Source of the DNA: Streptomyces spinoverrucosus | Lineage (GTDB): Bacteria > Actinomycetota > Actinomycetes > Streptomycetales > Streptomycetaceae | Assembly: GCF_006539505.1 (NCBI RefSeq) | Contig: NZ_BJND01000008.1 | Span: forward strand, 124,001 to 188,000 | DNA: 64,000 nucleotides | Direction: 5' to 3' | Shown: one piece after another, positions 18,832 through 27,889 of the stretch | How positions within the stretch are numbered: position 1 is the first letter of the stretch | Layout: every line of letters starts with the position of its first letter | Translations under genes and position numbers: made by a program | Notes under the pieces: generated by a model | Told to the model about the DNA's origin: nothing | Seen by the model: only the letters and a program-made list of their open reading frames with translations | The model's database searches: none

Positions 18832-21800
18832 TTACCGGCCTAGCAGCTCGACCTCCGAGAGCGTCGCCTCCCCTCCGCTGAAGACCAGGCGGTACTTCGC
18901 GTACTCACCGGCCCGTGCCACGGAGAACGCCCGCGTCTGCCGGTCCCACCGGAAGGCGTCCCCCGCACGCTCGTCCAGGGTCCGCCACCTCTTGCCGTCC
19001 GCCGACCCCTGGAGCTTCCACCCGGTCGGGGCCTTCGCGTGGTCGGACGAGGTGAGCGTGTACTGCACCGCCTTCGCCCGCCCCGACACCGGCAGCTCCA
19101 CGGACGTCACGCTCGCGTCCGTCGCCGACGTGTTGTCGAAGAGGGCACCCTCGCCCGTGATCAGGTCGGCCCGCGGCGTCGGCACCTTGTCGTCCTTGGT
19201 GATGGAGACCGGCGCCGCGTTCTTGCCCGTGCCCCACTTCGACGGCCTCGGCCCCATGTCGAACTCCAGCACCCCGCCCTTGGCGAGCAGCGAGTGCGGA
19301 AGCGACGTCGACGTCCAGCTGCGGCCGTTGACCTTGAGACCCTGCACGTAGATGTTCTTCGCGCTGTTCTTCGGCGCCCGGACCACCAGGTCCCGGCCGT
19401 TCTCCAGATGGACCGTCGCCTTGGTGAACAGCGGTGAGCCGACCGCGTACTCGCCGCTGCCCATCACCAGCGGGTAGAAGCCGAGCGCGGAGAACAGGAA
19501 CCAGGCCGACTGCTCGCCGTTGTCCTCGTCACCGTGGTAGCCCTGGCCGATCTCGCTGCCGGTGTAGAGACGGGACAGCACCTCACGGACGTTCTTCTGC
19601 GCCTTCCAGGGCTGACCGGCCGCGTCGTACATGTAGATCGCGTGGTGGGCGACCTGGTTGGAGTGCCCGTACATGCCCATCCGGACGTCCCGCGCCTCCG
19701 TCATCTCGTGGATGACACCGCCGTACGAGCCGACGAACTCGGGCGAGGCCGTCTCCGGCGTCGCGAAGTACTCGTCGAGTTTCTCCGCGAGCCCGCTCCG
19801 CCCGCCGTACAGGTTGGCGAGCCCCCGGCTGTCCTGCGGGGCGGTGAACGCGTAGCCCCAGCCGTTGGTCTCGGTGTAGTCGTAGCCCCACACGCGCGGG
19901 TCGTACTTCGAGGACTCCACCCGCCAGTCGCCCTGCGCGTTCCGGCCCTGGAAGAAACCGGCTTCGGAGTCGAAGAGGTTGACGTAGTCCTGGGCGCGGT
20001 CGAGGAAGTACTCGGACTCCTCCTTGTAGCGCTTGTCCCCGGTCTTCTCGTACAGCGCCCGGCCCATCCGCGCGATGCCGTAGTCGTTGAGGTAGCCCTC
20101 CAGCGCCCACGACAGGCCCTCGTGCGTGTCGGTGCTGGTGTAGCCGAGGAAGGGTGAGGTCGCCATGCCCTTGCGGCCCACGCCCGACGACGGCGGCACC
20201 ACCGTCGCGTTCTTCACCGCCGCGTCGTACGCCGCTTTCGCGTCGAAGTCGACGCCCTTGACGTACGCGTCCGCGAAGGCGACGTCCGACGAGGTGCCGG
20301 TCATCAGGTCGGCGTAACCCGGCGAGGACCAGCGCGAGGTCCAGCCGCCGTCCTTGTACTGCTGCACGAACCCGTCGACCATCTCGCCCGCCTGGGACGG
20401 CGTCAGCAGCGAGTACGCCGGCCAGGTCGTCCGGTATGTGTCCCAGAAACCGTTGTTGACGTACACCTTGCCGTCGACGATCTTCGCGCCGGTGTGGGTC
20501 GGCGTGTCCTGACCCGGCATCGGGGAGAACGGGGAGGCGTACTTGTACGTGGAACCGACCTTCTCGAAGCCGGAGTTGGGGTACAGGTACAGCCGGTACA
20601 GGCTGGAGTACAGCGTGGTCAGCTGGTCCGGCGTAGCGCCCTCGACCTCGACCTTGCCGAGCAACCGGTCCCACTGCCGTTGCGCCTTCGCCTTGACCGC
20701 GTCGAAGGAGGTGCCGTCGGGGATCTCCTGACGCAGGTTGTCCTTGGCCTGGTCGACGCTGATCAGCGAGGTCGCCAGGCGCAGCGTGACCGTGCGGTCG
20801 GCGCCCGCGTCGAAACGCAGGTAACCCTTCACCCCGCTGGACGAGCCCTCGGTCACCGGCTTGTCGAAGGTGCCGTAGACGAACAGCCGGGTCGCGCCGG
20901 TCGACAGGCCGGACTTCACGTCCGAGTAGCCGGTCACCACGCCGGTCTCCTTGTCGAGGCTCAGACCGGCCTGGTCGGTCACGTTGTCGAACAGGACGCT
21001 CGCGTCGTCGCCGGGGTAGGTGAACCGGAGCATCGCCGCGTGGTCCGTCGGGGTCATCTCGGCCTTCAGACCGTTCTCGAAGCGCACCCCGTAGTAGTGC
21101 GGCCGCGCGACCTCGTTCTCGTGCTTGAAGGCCAGGGCCCGCGCCGTCCGCCCGATGTCCGGGGTGCCGGTGGCGGCGGACGGCATCACCTGGAAGGTCT
21201 GCCGGTCGCCCATCCAGGGGCTCGGCTCATGACTGGCGCTGAACGCCTGGATCGTGGGCAGGTTGTCCGCGTTGTTGGCGCGGGCGTAGTCGTAGAGCCA
21301 GCTGAGCGAGCCCGCGTTGGTCACCGGCGTCCAGAAGTTGAAGCCGTGCGGCACGGCGGTCGCGGGGAAGTTGTTGCCGCGTGAGAAACCGCCGCTGGAG
21401 TTGGTGCCGCGCGTGGTGACCGCGTAGTCCGACAGGTGCGCCTTCGGCTTCTCGGGAGCCTTCACGGCCAGCGACACATCGTCCACCCAGCCGCGGAACT
21501 TCGCCGGTCCGGCCGGGGAGTCGTACGCCACCAGGATCCGGTCGACGGTCTTCCCGGCCGCCACCGAACCGATCCGTGAGACGACATTGTTCCACTGGTT
21601 GACGTACAGCACCTTGGCCTCGCCCTGCCCGCGCGGGGAGAGCCGGAAGCCGTGCTGGTCGCTCGCCCCGAGGTCGCTCAGGTGGGTGCCGTCGGTGAAG
21701 GCGAGGTCGACGGAGACGTTCGTGGCGTCGTAGTCCCGGTCCCCGTCCGCCATCGACGGGAAGATCCGGTACGACAGTTCGGTGTCGCGGCCCACGGCCA

Positions 21801-22644
21801 CGTCGACGTCAAAGATCTTGTTGTACGAGTAGGCCCGGCCGTCCGTGGTGTGCCGGCCGGCGTACCGCAGCGCCCGCTTGCCGGTGAAGCCGGCGCCCGC
21901 CTTCGCGGTGGGCGAGCCGCTCGGGCCGCGGTCGACCAGCGACAGCATGTCCTGCGGTACCGGGCCGTCGCTGCCGCCCGTGGAGAACTGCACATCCGCC
22001 AGCTGAAGAATGGTTCCGCCGTTGTTCTTGGTGACGTCCAGCCGATAGTGCTGGAACTCGGCGGCAGCGGTTTCCGCGATGTCGTACGTCTTCGTCTGGA
22101 AACGCTCCGAGAACGCCTCACCGGCGCGGCTGTCGAGCGTCTTCCAGTCCTTGCCGTCGGTGGAGCCCTGCAGGGTCCAGTCCACCGGGTCGCGTTCGTT
22201 GTGGTCGTTGGCCGAAGTAAGGGCATACCGGGCGAGTTTCACCGGTTTGTCCAGGTCGAACTCGACCCAGCCCGTGGGCGTGAACGTCAGCCACTTGGTG
22301 GTGGGCTCGGTGTCGACGAGGTTCTCCTTCACCTCGCCGGCGCCGCTGTTCTCGCCGTTCGCCCGTACGTCGGTGACGTGGTCGGTCACATTGCCGGGAA
22401 TGCCGCTGCTGTAACCGCCGTCCACGCCGGCGGCCCGCTTGCTGCCGTCCGGTGCGGTGTCGACGGTGTTCAGCCAGTCCGGTGCGGGCTCCCCCGTCTC
22501 GAACGAGGACGTGAACTGCCGGTCGGCGGCCGTCGGTGCGGCGGGCAGGGCGACCGCCGCGCCCTGCGAGCCCACGGCCAAAGCAAAGGCGGTCGCCGTC
22601 ACGACCGCCGGACCCCATCTGTACCGAGCTCTCTGCTGCTTCAA
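18832..22644 (-). CDS. Secreted GH92 alpha-mannosidase with F5/8 and CBM-like modules
   Basis: 1270 residues from TTG 22644, chosen because GGAGGG precedes it by 6 nt; ATG/GTG codons further upstream lack a site. Order: signal peptide; a discoidin (F5/8 C)-like domain (about 75-225); a second beta-sandwich; the two-part GH92 catalytic region from about 400 (TRGTNSSGGFSRGNNFPATAVPHGFNFW) to about 1130; and a C-terminal discoidin-like domain. The hallmark GYHGDEDNGEQSAWFLFSALGF contains the catalytic acid/base region, and HEMTEARDVRMGMYGHSNQVAHHAIYMY is intact. GH92 are Ca-dependent exo-alpha-mannosidases acting on N-glycans or fungal mannan. Divergent from ngcE; a LacI-type palindrome lies just upstream. 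Confidence 0.93.
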   Translation of the reverse strand: MKQQRARYRWGPAVVTATAFALAVGSQGAAVALPAAPTAADRQFTSSFETGEPAPDWLNTVDTAPDGSKRAAGVDGGYSSGIPGNVTDHVTDVRANGENSGAGEVKENLVDTEPTTKWLTFTPTGWVEFDLDKPVKLARYALTSANDHNERDPVDWTLQGSTDGKDWKTLDSRAGEAFSERFQTKTYDIAETAAAEFQHYRLDVTKNNGGTILQLADVQFSTGGSDGPVPQDMLSLVDRGPSGSPTAKAGAGFTGKRALRYAGRHTTDGRAYSYNKIFDVDVAVGRDTELSYRIFPSMADGDRDYDATNVSVDLAFTDGTHLSDLGASDQHGFRLSPRGQGEAKVLYVNQWNNVVSRIGSVAAGKTVDRILVAYDSPAGPAKFRGWVDDVSLAVKAPEKPKAHLSDYAVTTRGTNSSGGFSRGNNFPATAVPHGFNFWTPVTNAGSLSWLYDYARANNADNLPTIQAFSASHEPSPWMGDRQTFQVMPSAATGTPDIGRTARALAFKHENEVARPHYYGVRFENGLKAEMTPTDHAAMLRFTYPGDDASVLFDNVTDQAGLSLDKETGVVTGYSDVKSGLSTGATRLFVYGTFDKPVTEGSSSGVKGYLRFDAGADRTVTLRLATSLISVDQAKDNLRQEIPDGTSFDAVKAKAQRQWDRLLGKVEVEGATPDQLTTLYSSLYRLYLYPNSGFEKVGSTYKYASPFSPMPGQDTPTHTGAKIVDGKVYVNNGFWDTYRTTWPAYSLLTPSQAGEMVDGFVQQYKDGGWTSRWSSPGYADLMTGTSSDVAFADAYVKGVDFDAKAAYDAAVKNATVVPPSSGVGRKGMATSPFLGYTSTDTHEGLSWALEGYLNDYGIARMGRALYEKTGDKRYKEESEYFLDRAQDYVNLFDSEAGFFQGRNAQGDWRVESSKYDPRVWGYDYTETNGWGYAFTAPQDSRGLANLYGGRSGLAEKLDEYFATPETASPEFVGSYGGVIHEMTEARDVRMGMYGHSNQVAHHAIYMYDAAGQPWKAQKNVREVLSRLYTGSEIGQGYHGDEDNGEQSAWFLFSALGFYPLVMGSGEYAVGSPLFTKATVHLENGRDLVVRAPKNSAKNIYVQGLKVNGRSWTSTSLPHSLLAKGGVLEFDMGPRPSKWGTGKNAAPVSITKDDKVPTPRADLITGEGALFDNTSATDASVTSVELPVSGRAKAVQYTLTSSDHAKAPTGWKLQGSADGKRWRTLDERAGDAFRWDRQTRAFSVARAGEYAKYRLVFSGGEATLSEVELLGR

Positions 22645-22666
22645 CGGGTACCCTCCCTGCGCGCCG

Positions 22667-22678
22667 GACAACGTTGTC
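22667..22678. promoter_or_regulatory. LacI-type palindrome upstream of GH92 gene
   Basis: GACAACGTTGTC, a perfect 12-bp palindrome with the central CG usual for LacI-family operators, 23 bp before the GH92 TTG start. It overlaps the probable leader or promoter. The regulator is unknown; the LacI gene at 42823-43851 is one candidate. Confidence 0.5.
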
Positions 22679-22868
22679 AGCTTCGCTGCGCAAGGACCAG
22701 TTGTGGCTCAAGTGCCGGGCCTTGTCAAGGGTGTTGGCTGTGGCATTCGGGGCCTTTGCCACGGACTTTTCCGGCAAGGCGCCCACAGGCCGCTCATATT
22801 TCCGCGAGGTCTCAACTCGGAAAAGACCGTTGGCCAACCTTGCATTTGATCTTGCTCCGCCGACCGGA
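22679..22868. other. Divergent promoter region, GH92 / ngcE
   Basis: Part of the 351-bp gap between the GH92 start (22644) and ngcE start (22996). No gene was seen. It must hold both promoters, and is flanked by the palindrome at 22667 and the dre-like site at 22869. Confidence 0.6.
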
Positions 22869-22884
22869 AGTGGACTATACCTGT
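22869..22884. promoter_or_regulatory. DasR-responsive-element-like site upstream of ngcE
   Basis: AGTGGACTATACCTGT resembles the dre consensus ACTGGTCTAGACCACT, keeping TGG-CTA-ACC and the overall symmetry. It lies 112 bp before ngcE, a GlcNAc/chitobiose transport gene, which is the class DasR controls. Confidence 0.6.
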
Positions 22885-22995
22885 CGGCACTTCGCATGAT
22901 TCCGCACTTCCTGCACGACCCCAGCTTGACCCGATCGCGGTGCCGGGGAGGATCCGGTTCACCGCCTGAGTCCTGGAGAAGGCGAGGACTTGAGC

Positions 22996-24459
22996 ATGGG
23001 ATCCACTTCCGCCCAGAACCCTGAGAACAACGGCTCCGCGGGTGTAGGCCGCCGCGATCTGATCAAGCGTTCTGCCGCGCTCGGCCTGATTTCCGTACCG
23101 ACGATGAGCTTTTTGTCCGCGTGCGCCAGCAGCGGGGGAGGCGACAACGGGGACAAGGCGAAGGAGGGCGAGAAGACCGCGAAGAACCCGCTCGGCGTCA
23201 ATGACACCGCGCCGATGGAGTTCGTGCTGTTCGACGGCGGCTTCGGCAAGGAGTACGCCGAGGACGCCGTGAAGATCTACGAGCAGAACTTCCCCGAAGT
23301 GGACGTGAAGTTCTCCGCCACCCAGAAGATCCAGTCCACGCTCCAGCCCCGCTTCAACCAGGGCACCCCGCCGGACCTCATCGACAACTCCGGTGCCGAG
23401 CAGATGGACATGGGCGTCCTCTCCAGCAAGAACCAGCTCGCGGACCTCACTCCGCTGCTGGACGCCCCGTCGTACGACGACCCCAACAAGAAGGTCCGCG
23501 ACACGCTGCGCCCCGGCATCGTGGAGATGGGCCAGCTGGACGGCGACCCGGTCTGGATCATGTACTACGCCTACACGGTCTACGGCGTCTGGTACTCGCA
23601 GAAGGCCCTGGACTCGCTCGACGAGCAGTACCCCGAGACCTGGGACCAGATGCTCGCGGTCTGCGAGAAGGCCAAGAAGAAGGGCATGGCGGGCTGGACG
23701 TACGCGGGCAAGTACCCGTACTACCTCCCCTTCTCGCTCTACCCGATGATCGGCAAGGTCGGCGGTGTCGAGGTCCTGGACGCCATCGACAACCTGGAGC
23801 CGAACGCCTGGAAGCACCCGGCGGTCAAGGCGTGCTTCGAGGCCTACTACGAGCTCTACAAGAAGGGCTACGTCCTCAAGGGCACCCCCGGCCTGGACCA
23901 CATCCAGTCGCAGACCGCGTGGGCCCAGGGCAAGGCGCTGTTCATCCCGAACGGCTCCTGGGTGGAGAACGAGTCGGCCAACGTGATCCCGGCCGACTTC
24001 AACCTCGCGGTCTCCGCGCCGACCGGTATCGACAGCTCCGACAAGCTGCCCTTCGGCACGATCTGGGCCTCCGGCGGTGAGCCGTTCATCGTCCCGGCCA
24101 AGGCGAAGAACCCCGCGGGCGGCATGGAGCAGCTGCGCATCATGCTGAGCGAGGCGAGCTCCAAGAACTTCACCAGCAAGGTCAAGTCCCTGACCGCGTA
24201 CAACGGCGGCACCGACGGCATCACCCTGACCCCGGGTCTGAAGTCCGGCGTCGCGGCGCTGGACAAGGCCGGCGAGAACGTGGTGAACCCGCGGATGCAG
24301 GACTGGTACGTGCAGCTTCAGAAGGAGAAGATCGGCGTCTCCTGTCTCGGCGAGATGATGGCCGGGCGTCTCACCCCGGCCGAGGCCATCAACAAGATCC
24401 AGGGCTTCGCCGACGAAACCGCCAAGGACTCGTCGATCAAGCACTACAAGCACCAGTAG
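22996..24459 (+). CDS. ngcE: Sugar-binding lipoprotein of a GlcNAc/chitobiose ABC transporter
   Basis: 487 residues of the family-1 solute-binding type. The N-terminus joins a twin-arginine motif (GRRDLIKRSAALG) to a lipobox (LSAC, near residue 37), so it is probably Tat-exported and lipid-anchored. ATG 22996 has GGCGAGGA 7 nt upstream; the in-frame TTG at 22990 is too close to it. It is followed by two permease genes with no ATPase, as expected for transporters powered by the shared ATPase MsiK. Gene order and neighbour rok7B7 match S. coelicolor SCO6005-6007 (ngcEFG), whose binding protein takes N,N'-diacetylchitobiose; the substrate here is inferred from that synteny. Confidence 0.9.
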   Translation: MGSTSAQNPENNGSAGVGRRDLIKRSAALGLISVPTMSFLSACASSGGGDNGDKAKEGEKTAKNPLGVNDTAPMEFVLFDGGFGKEYAEDAVKIYEQNFPEVDVKFSATQKIQSTLQPRFNQGTPPDLIDNSGAEQMDMGVLSSKNQLADLTPLLDAPSYDDPNKKVRDTLRPGIVEMGQLDGDPVWIMYYAYTVYGVWYSQKALDSLDEQYPETWDQMLAVCEKAKKKGMAGWTYAGKYPYYLPFSLYPMIGKVGGVEVLDAIDNLEPNAWKHPAVKACFEAYYELYKKGYVLKGTPGLDHIQSQTAWAQGKALFIPNGSWVENESANVIPADFNLAVSAPTGIDSSDKLPFGTIWASGGEPFIVPAKAKNPAGGMEQLRIMLSEASSKNFTSKVKSLTAYNGGTDGITLTPGLKSGVAALDKAGENVVNPRMQDWYVQLQKEKIGVSCLGEMMAGRLTPAEAINKIQGFADETAKDSSIKHYKHQ

Positions 24460-24518
24460 GTCCGGTGAGGATCCGTCACCAGCGGCTGCGTCCGCGCGCA
24501 GATCGGGGTCGATAGCAC

Positions 24519-25445
24519 ATGCAGCACGGCAAGTACCGGTTCATCGTGGGGTTCCTCGCGGTGCCCCTGGGGCTGTACGCGCTCTTCGTCATCTGGCCGT
24601 TCATCCAGTCCATCTACTACTCGTTCACGGACTGGACCGGCCTGAGCCCCGAGTTCAAGATGGTCGGTTTCGACAACTACGAGCGGATGCTCGACGACGA
24701 CATCTTCTGGAAGTCGTTGCAGCACAGCCTGTTGTTCGCGTTGCTGCTGCCGCTGGTGACGCTGAGTTTCGCGCTGTTCCTCGCCTTCATGATCAATGTG
24801 GGCGGACGACGCAGAAAGGGCGGCCCGGCGATCACCGGTGTCCGCGGGTCCTCGTTCTACAAGATCGTCTATTTCTTCCCGCAGGTGCTGTCGATCGCGA
24901 TCGTCGCGCTGCTGTTCGCCTTCGCGTACAACCCGGACAGCGGCGCGATCAACTCGATCCTGCGCGGGATCGGGCTCGACAGCGTCCAGCCGCTGTGGCT
25001 GGGCGACCCGAACCTCGCCCTGTGGGCCGTGATGGCGGTGATCGTCTGGTCCACGGTCGGGTTCTTCGTGGTCCTGTTCTCCGCCGGGATGGCCTCCATT
25101 CCGGCGGAGCTGTACGAGGCCGCACTGCTCGACGGCGCCGGCCGTGCCGCCACGTTCTTCCGCGTCACCCTGCCGCTGCTGTGGGACACCGTGCAGTCCG
25201 GCTGGGTCTACATGGGCATCCTCGCCCTGGGCGCCGAGTCGTTCGCGGTCGTACACATCATGACGACCGGGCCCGGCGGTCCCGACTACTCGACCACGGT
25301 GATGGTCCTGTACGTGTACCAGAAAGCGTTCCGTGACGGGCAGGCCGCCTACGCCACCACGATCGGCGTGGCCCTGCTCATCGTCACGCTGGCCTTCGCC
25401 GCGATCATCATGCGGCTGGGACGGCGCGAGCGGCTGGAGTTCTGA
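24519..25445 (+). CDS. ngcF: ABC sugar permease, MalF type
   Basis: 308 residues, six predicted membrane spans. The cytoplasmic EAA loop is ELYEAALLDGAGRAATFFRVTLPLL, which docks to the ATPase. The opening segment FLAVPLGLYALFVIWPFIQSIYYSFTDW and the block FVGFDNYERM-like VGFDNYERML are typical of MalF/UgpA permeases. ATG 24519 follows a weak GGGGTCG. It lies 59 bp after ngcE and 3 bp before ngcG, so the three form one operon. No ATPase gene is present nearby. Confidence 0.92.
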   Translation: MQHGKYRFIVGFLAVPLGLYALFVIWPFIQSIYYSFTDWTGLSPEFKMVGFDNYERMLDDDIFWKSLQHSLLFALLLPLVTLSFALFLAFMINVGGRRRKGGPAITGVRGSSFYKIVYFFPQVLSIAIVALLFAFAYNPDSGAINSILRGIGLDSVQPLWLGDPNLALWAVMAVIVWSTVGFFVVLFSAGMASIPAELYEAALLDGAGRAATFFRVTLPLLWDTVQSGWVYMGILALGAESFAVVHIMTTGPGGPDYSTTVMVLYVYQKAFRDGQAAYATTIGVALLIVTLAFAAIIMRLGRRERLEF

Positions 25446-25448
25446 CAG

Positions 25449-26372
25449 ATGAAGACGACCGAGACCACCGCTCCCGTACCGGCCGAGTCCGGTATGCCCG
25501 TCACCAAGACCGGCCTGCCGTCCGAAGTGCCCTCCCGCGACAAGAAAGAGGGCGCCGTCCTCAACGTCTTCTCGCACGGCGTTCTCGTCATCTGGGCGTT
25601 CATGGTCGTCATGCCGCTGCTGTGGGCGGTGATGACGTCCTTCAAGGACGACCGCTCCATCTTCGGCTCGCCCTGGTCGCTGCCGGACACCCTGCACTTC
25701 TCGAACTGGTCGCGGGCGTGGACCGAGGCCAACATGAGCGACTACTTCCTCAACACCGTCCTGGTGGTGGGGGGTTCACTGGTCGGCACGCTGGTGCTGG
25801 GCTCGATGGCGGCGTACGTCCTCGCCCGCTTCGAGTTCCCCGGCAACCGCCTCATCTACTACCTGTTCATCGGCGGCATGAGTTTCCCGATCATGCTCGC
25901 GCTGGTCCCGCTGTTCTACGTCGTGAACAACATGGGCCTGCTGAACACGATCCACGGCCTGATCCTGGTCTACATCGCGTACTCACTCCCGTTCACGGTG
26001 TTCTTCCTGACGGCGTTCTTCCGCACGCTGCCGACGTCGGTGGCGGAGGCGGCCTTCGTCGACGGCGCCTCCCACACCCGGACGTTCTTCCAGATCATGC
26101 TCCCCATGGCCAAGCCCGGCCTGGTCAGCGTCGGTATCTTCAACTTCCTGGGCCAGTGGAACCAGTACATGCTCCCCACGGTCCTCAACACCGACCCCGA
26201 CAAGCGCGTCCTCACCCAGGGCCTGGTTCAGCTGGCCGTCAGCCAGGGGTACAAGGGCGACTGGTCCGGCCTCTTCGCCGGTCTGGTGATGGCGATGCTG
26301 CCGGTGCTGGCGGCCTACATCGTCTTCCAGCGCCAGGTGGTGCAGGGGCTGACGGCGGGGGCGCTGAAGTAA
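25449..26372 (+). CDS. ngcG: ABC sugar permease, MalG type
   Basis: 307 residues, six membrane spans after a soluble 40-residue N-terminus. The EAA loop is SVAEAAFVDGASHTRTFFQIMLPMAKPGL; the start of the permease domain reads WAFMVVMPLLWAVMTSFKDD. It pairs with NgcF to form the membrane channel. ATG 25449 lies 3 nt after the ngcF stop, with GGAG upstream, implying translational coupling. A strong hairpin follows at 26398. Confidence 0.92.
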   Translation: MKTTETTAPVPAESGMPVTKTGLPSEVPSRDKKEGAVLNVFSHGVLVIWAFMVVMPLLWAVMTSFKDDRSIFGSPWSLPDTLHFSNWSRAWTEANMSDYFLNTVLVVGGSLVGTLVLGSMAAYVLARFEFPGNRLIYYLFIGGMSFPIMLALVPLFYVVNNMGLLNTIHGLILVYIAYSLPFTVFFLTAFFRTLPTSVAEAAFVDGASHTRTFFQIMLPMAKPGLVSVGIFNFLGQWNQYMLPTVLNTDPDKRVLTQGLVQLAVSQGYKGDWSGLFAGLVMAMLPVLAAYIVFQRQVVQGLTAGALK

Positions 26373-26397
26373 CGGCAGTAGCACTCCGTAATCGATC

Positions 26398-26437
26398 GCA
26401 CGCACACCGCTTCCCCCTCCGGGAGCGGTGTGCGTGC
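26398..26437 (+). terminator. ngcEFG terminator
   Basis: A perfect 14-bp stem, arms 26398-26411 and 26424-26437, with a 12-nt loop, 25 bp after the ngcG stop. Confidence 0.85.
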
Positions 26438-26562
26438 TGTGCGCGCGGTCCCGAAACTGTTCAACCTCTTGACGGGAGGCACCCCGTACGGCTCAGCTTA
26501 GAGTTCACTAGTTGGACATAGACGGGGCCTCATTGAAGCGGTCCCGCGCGCAGGAGGTCGTC

Positions 26563-27774
26563 GTGGAGACTCCGGGGTCGCAGTCGTCGCTGCACCGAGC
26601 CAACCTGGAGCGGGTGGTCCGAGCCGTACGGCTGGCCGGATCCCTCACGCAGGCGGAGATCGCAAGGACGACCGGTCTGTCCGCGGCGACGGTCTCCAAC
26701 ATCGTCCGCGAGCTCAAGGACGGCGGAACGGTCGAGGTCACGCCCACATCGGCGGGTGGCCGCCGGGCCCGCAGCGTCTCGCTCAGCGGCGACGCCGGCA
26801 TTGTCATCGGCGTCGACTTCGGGCACACCCACCTGCGCGTCGCGGTCGGGAATCTGGCCCACCAGGTGCTCGCCGAGGAGTCCGAGCCGCTGGACGTCGA
26901 CGCCTCCGCCGCGCAGGGCTTCGACCGGGCCGAAGAGCTGGTCAACCGGCTGATCGCGGCGACCGGGGTGGATCGGGCCAAGATCGCCGGGGTGGGCCTC
27001 GGCGTCCCCGGGCCGATCGACGTGGAGTCCGGGACGCTGGGCTCGACCGCCATCCTGCCCGGCTGGACCGGCGCCCGGCCCGCCGAGGAGCTGCGGGGGC
27101 GGCTCGGCGTACCGGTGCACGTGGACAACGACGCCAACCTGGGCGCCTTGGGCGAGCTGGTGTGGGGCAGCGGCAAGGGCGTGCGGGACCTGGCGTACAT
27201 CAAGGTCGCCAGCGGTGTCGGCGCCGGGCTGGTGATCGACGGGAAGATCTACCGAGGTCCCGGCGGCACCGCCGGAGAAATCGGACATATTACACTCGAC
27301 GAGTCCGGCCCCGTCTGCCGCTGCGGGAACCGGGGCTGCCTTGAGACCTTCGCGGCCGCCCGCTATGTGCTTCCGCTGCTCCAGCCCAGCCACGGCAACG
27401 ACCTGACCATGGAGGGCGTCGTACGGCTGGCGCGGGACGGTGACCCGGGCTGCCGTCGGGTGATCGCCGACGTCGGCCGCCACATCGGCAGCGGAGTGGC
27501 CAACCTGTGCAATCTGCTGAACCCGAGCCGAGTGGTCCTGGGCGGTGATCTCGCCGAGGCCGGAGAGCTGGTGCTCGGGCCGATCAGGGAGTCCGTCGGC
27601 CGCTACGCCATCCCCAGCGCCGCGCGCCAACTGTCCATTCTCCCAGGGGCACTTGGCGGCCGTGCGGAGGTGCTCGGAGCGCTCGCCCTCGCCCTCAGCG
27701 AGATGGGCGATTCGACACTTTTGGACGGCAGTGCCGCCGGCAAGCTTCCCGTTGCCGCACCTGCCTTCACTTAG
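26563..27774 (+). CDS. rok7B7: ROK-family transcriptional regulator Rok7B7
   Basis: 403 residues. The N-terminal winged helix-turn-helix is LTQAEIARTTGLSAATVSNIVRELKDGG. The sugar-kinase-like ROK domain starts at VIGVDFGHTHLRVAVG and has the Zn motif CRCGNRGCLETFAAA preceded by GEIGHITLD. GTG 26563 is chosen for AGGAGG at 6 nt; the frame extends to TTG 26512 without a site. The position between ngcEFG and xylFGH matches SCO6008, which is known to affect xylose uptake, carbon catabolite repression and antibiotic production. It probably represses the downstream xylFGH genes. A kinase-active role is unlikely given the DNA-binding domain. Confidence 0.92.
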   Translation: METPGSQSSLHRANLERVVRAVRLAGSLTQAEIARTTGLSAATVSNIVRELKDGGTVEVTPTSAGGRRARSVSLSGDAGIVIGVDFGHTHLRVAVGNLAHQVLAEESEPLDVDASAAQGFDRAEELVNRLIAATGVDRAKIAGVGLGVPGPIDVESGTLGSTAILPGWTGARPAEELRGRLGVPVHVDNDANLGALGELVWGSGKGVRDLAYIKVASGVGAGLVIDGKIYRGPGGTAGEIGHITLDESGPVCRCGNRGCLETFAAARYVLPLLQPSHGNDLTMEGVVRLARDGDPGCRRVIADVGRHIGSGVANLCNLLNPSRVVLGGDLAEAGELVLGPIRESVGRYAIPSAARQLSILPGALGGRAEVLGALALALSEMGDSTLLDGSAAGKLPVAAPAFT

Positions 27775-27889
27775 AGAACGGATGGCACCGTTGCCAACCC
27801 GTTAAGGATTTACTTCTTGACGTCGCACGTGTGGCCGAGTTGACTTCCAGCCACCTCGGCCGCAACGACGCGGCCTCGTCAGGGAGGTT

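Noticed and set aside
24464-24480. GGTGA/TCACC hairpin between ngcE and ngcF
   Set aside because: Only a 5-bp outer stem; too weak to call a terminator or attenuator.
26468-26520. TTGACG-like -35 upstream of rok7B7
   Set aside because: No -10 element at acceptable spacing could be found by eye.
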